Below are positions 62,968 through 64,000 of a stretch of DNA of 64,000 nucleotides, one piece after another. Origin of the DNA: JAIQFL01 sp035295745. GTDB taxonomy: Bacteria > Acidobacteriota > Terriglobia > Bryobacterales > Bryobacteraceae. The position numbers and the translations under genes are program-made. The stretch lies in assembly GCA_035295745.1 (NCBI GenBank), contig DATGIL010000069.1:103889-167888 (forward strand). Reading direction: 5' to 3'. Position 1 is the first letter of the stretch. Every line of letters starts with the position of its first letter. The notes under the pieces were generated by a model. It was not told the DNA's origin. It ran no database searches and saw only the letters and a program-made list of their open reading frames with translations.

Positions 62968-63524
62968 GAAACGCTACCCGCGACCGAAGCCCGTGAGGGG
63001 AGATCGTGCCGTTCCTTCCAGTGCAGCCAAGCCAAGCTCAGAACCCGGGTTACCTCGGACTGATCGTATGGTGTGGCGAGCACGTCGTATGCTCCCAAAT
63101 TCAGCGCCTCCGCCCAGAGACGCTCGTCTGCCGTACGCGATGTAACAATCAGCATCGGCGGTTGGGATATCTGTCTGAGTTCCTCCAGCATCTCTTTCCA
63201 TGTGTCCGGCTTGTGGTCGCATCCACACAGCAGAACGGAAATCTGGCCGGCTCTTAACGTGGTGAGGGCGGATGCGGTGTTGTCGGTGCTCGCCAAGGTC
63301 CATTTGGCATTCGGGGAGAGAGCCCACGGCGAGCGGCTGAAGATCTGAGTCAATGCTGCGGTATCGTTGGCGATGGGATCTACCGAAAGTACGGTGACGG
63401 TGCGAACCACGCTGCGGTCGGTTTCCTTGGCTGCCCTGATGTCCACGGCGAGATTTCCTCTCTCGTCTGCCGCCTTCCGCGATCGCGAGGGGCAGGTGTT
63501 TGGTGCGGTTGAGAAGTCCGGCAC
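62964..63524 (-). CDS. degenerate receiver-domain protein
   Basis: 186 residues at most; the start is uncertain and may lie further in. Residues about 45-170 follow the receiver fold: VLSVDPIANDTAALTQIF, ISVLLCGCDHKPDTW, PPMLIVTSRTADERLWAEALNLGAYDVLATPYDQSEVTRVLSLA. Aligning the Pro of CDHKP with the usual DxxMP motif places Cys where the phospho-acceptor Asp belongs, and the Lys near YDVLATPY is Thr. It is therefore a pseudo-receiver. It is coupled to the hypothetical gene after it by a four-base overlap. Confidence 0.65.
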   Translation of the reverse strand: MPDFSTAPNTCPSRSRKAADERGNLAVDIRAAKETDRSVVRTVTVLSVDPIANDTAALTQIFSRSPWALSPNAKWTLASTDNTASALTTLRAGQISVLLCGCDHKPDTWKEMLEELRQISQPPMLIVTSRTADERLWAEALNLGAYDVLATPYDQSEVTRVLSLAWLHWKERHDLPSRASVAGSVS

Positions 63525-64000
63525 GAACCGTCAGCAGGGTCGGTTGATTTTCGAATCCCCCGAGTCTCGAAACCAAGCCAGAATATGAATTGATTTGTGT
63601 AGTTCCAGGATAGAATTGAATCGGACCTGTGTCAATGGATTTGAGCCGATATTTCATGATTTCATCAACTAGAGACCTGTATGTCGGAAATTCCTGCACA
63701 TTACAGATTTCACAGGGTCTACTTGTGTGCACATGGCGGATTTCCACATGTGCAGAACCTGCACGTCTGCTTTAGGCCGAAATCGATCTGTGCGATAGAG
63801 AACTTCTATACAGCAAATCACTGAATTGAATTTGAGATGCGAATTAAATCAGGCTGTCACGGGTGTGGCTCTCATACTGGACACTGACACGTCAAGCCGC
63901 GCGGACAGGCTTCCGCAGCGGGCGGAGTGTTAGCTCGATGGCGGGCCCCCATCGATCACTTAAGGCGAGGGATCGGAGCTGTACGATGTGCTGACCCGTC
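63525..64000. other. 476-base intergenic end of window
   Basis: AT-richer than its surroundings, with no credible open frame. It holds the upstream region of the receiver-like gene and an inverted repeat at 63728-63754. The last 100 bases are GC-rich again and may start another gene outside the window. Confidence 0.5.
63728..63754. promoter_or_regulatory. 8-bp inverted repeat, candidate operator
   Basis: TGCACATG (63728-63735) and CATGTGCA (63747-63754) with an 11-base spacer. Extra TGCAC copies flank it near 63694 and 63760. It lies about 200 bases before the receiver-like gene. Confidence 0.4.

Noticed and set aside
62974..63747. 257-codon minus-strand frame overlapping the pseudo-receiver gene
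   Set aside because: The other frame carries the receiver-fold pattern and the four-base gene overlap; this one is a shadow.

Overview
This 64-kb window is bacterial chromosome, most likely from an acidobacterium of the Bryobacterales/Solibacteraceae (Candidatus Solibacter-like). The lineage call rests on three things: two proteins ending in the Solibacter-typical TIGR03437 C-terminal domain, a permease of the acidobacterial duplicated orphan permease (ADOP) type, and secreted PSD1/DUF1553-DUF1501 and DUF1800-DUF1501 gene pairs. I see no rRNA, tRNA, phage, insertion sequence or CRISPR array.

Layout. 0-12 kb: end of an MFS/POT transporter, a secreted esterase-like hydrolase, a CpxAR-like two-component pair divergent from a Spy/CpxP-like periplasmic protein with CpxR-box-like direct repeats between them, xylulokinase, a pseudopilin with an EF-hand, a Cip1-like secreted protein, a PQQ-type sugar dehydrogenase, then xseB-ispA. 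12-17 kb: a methyltransferase and a 1,327-residue propeller hybrid histidine kinase. 17-23 kb: a leftward run for the envelope and redox balance (DUF255 thioredoxin-fold protein, Tpx, MurJ-like flippase, small membrane protein, LolA-like protein, acyltransferase). 23-29 kb: an amino-acid catabolism set (ornithine cyclodeaminase-like, aminotransferase, APC permease, DapA-like lyase/aldolase, divergent second aminotransferase). 29-39 kb: a membrane protein with an acidobacterial N-terminal domain, the PSD1/DUF1501 pair and two TIGR03437 proteins.

39-53 kb is the regulatory centre. An ECF sigma factor overlaps a Ser/Thr kinase-TPR gene. A leftward operon follows, encoding an exported TPR-CHAT protease-like protein, an atypical sigma factor and a membrane-spanning anti-sigma protein with two zinc-binding modules. 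Divergent from it are a DUF1800 protein with five exact-length 77-residue repeats and a DUF1501 protein. 53-64 kb: an ADOP permease broken by one in-frame amber codon, topA-dprA, a FecR-domain protein, a methyltransferase, and a hypothetical gene with a degenerate receiver.

The observation I rank highest is the TPR-CHAT / sigma / anti-sigma operon. Its predicted topology would let an exported CHAT protease cut the outer domain of the anti-sigma and free the sigma factor. This recalls type III-E CRISPR craspase signalling (TPR-CHAT, Csx30, sigma factor), but here there is no CRISPR component. Second is the pair of CpxR-box-like sites in an acidobacterium. Two families of short dispersed repeats, a decayed kinase-TPR fragment and the nonsense-split permease show ongoing small-scale genome change.
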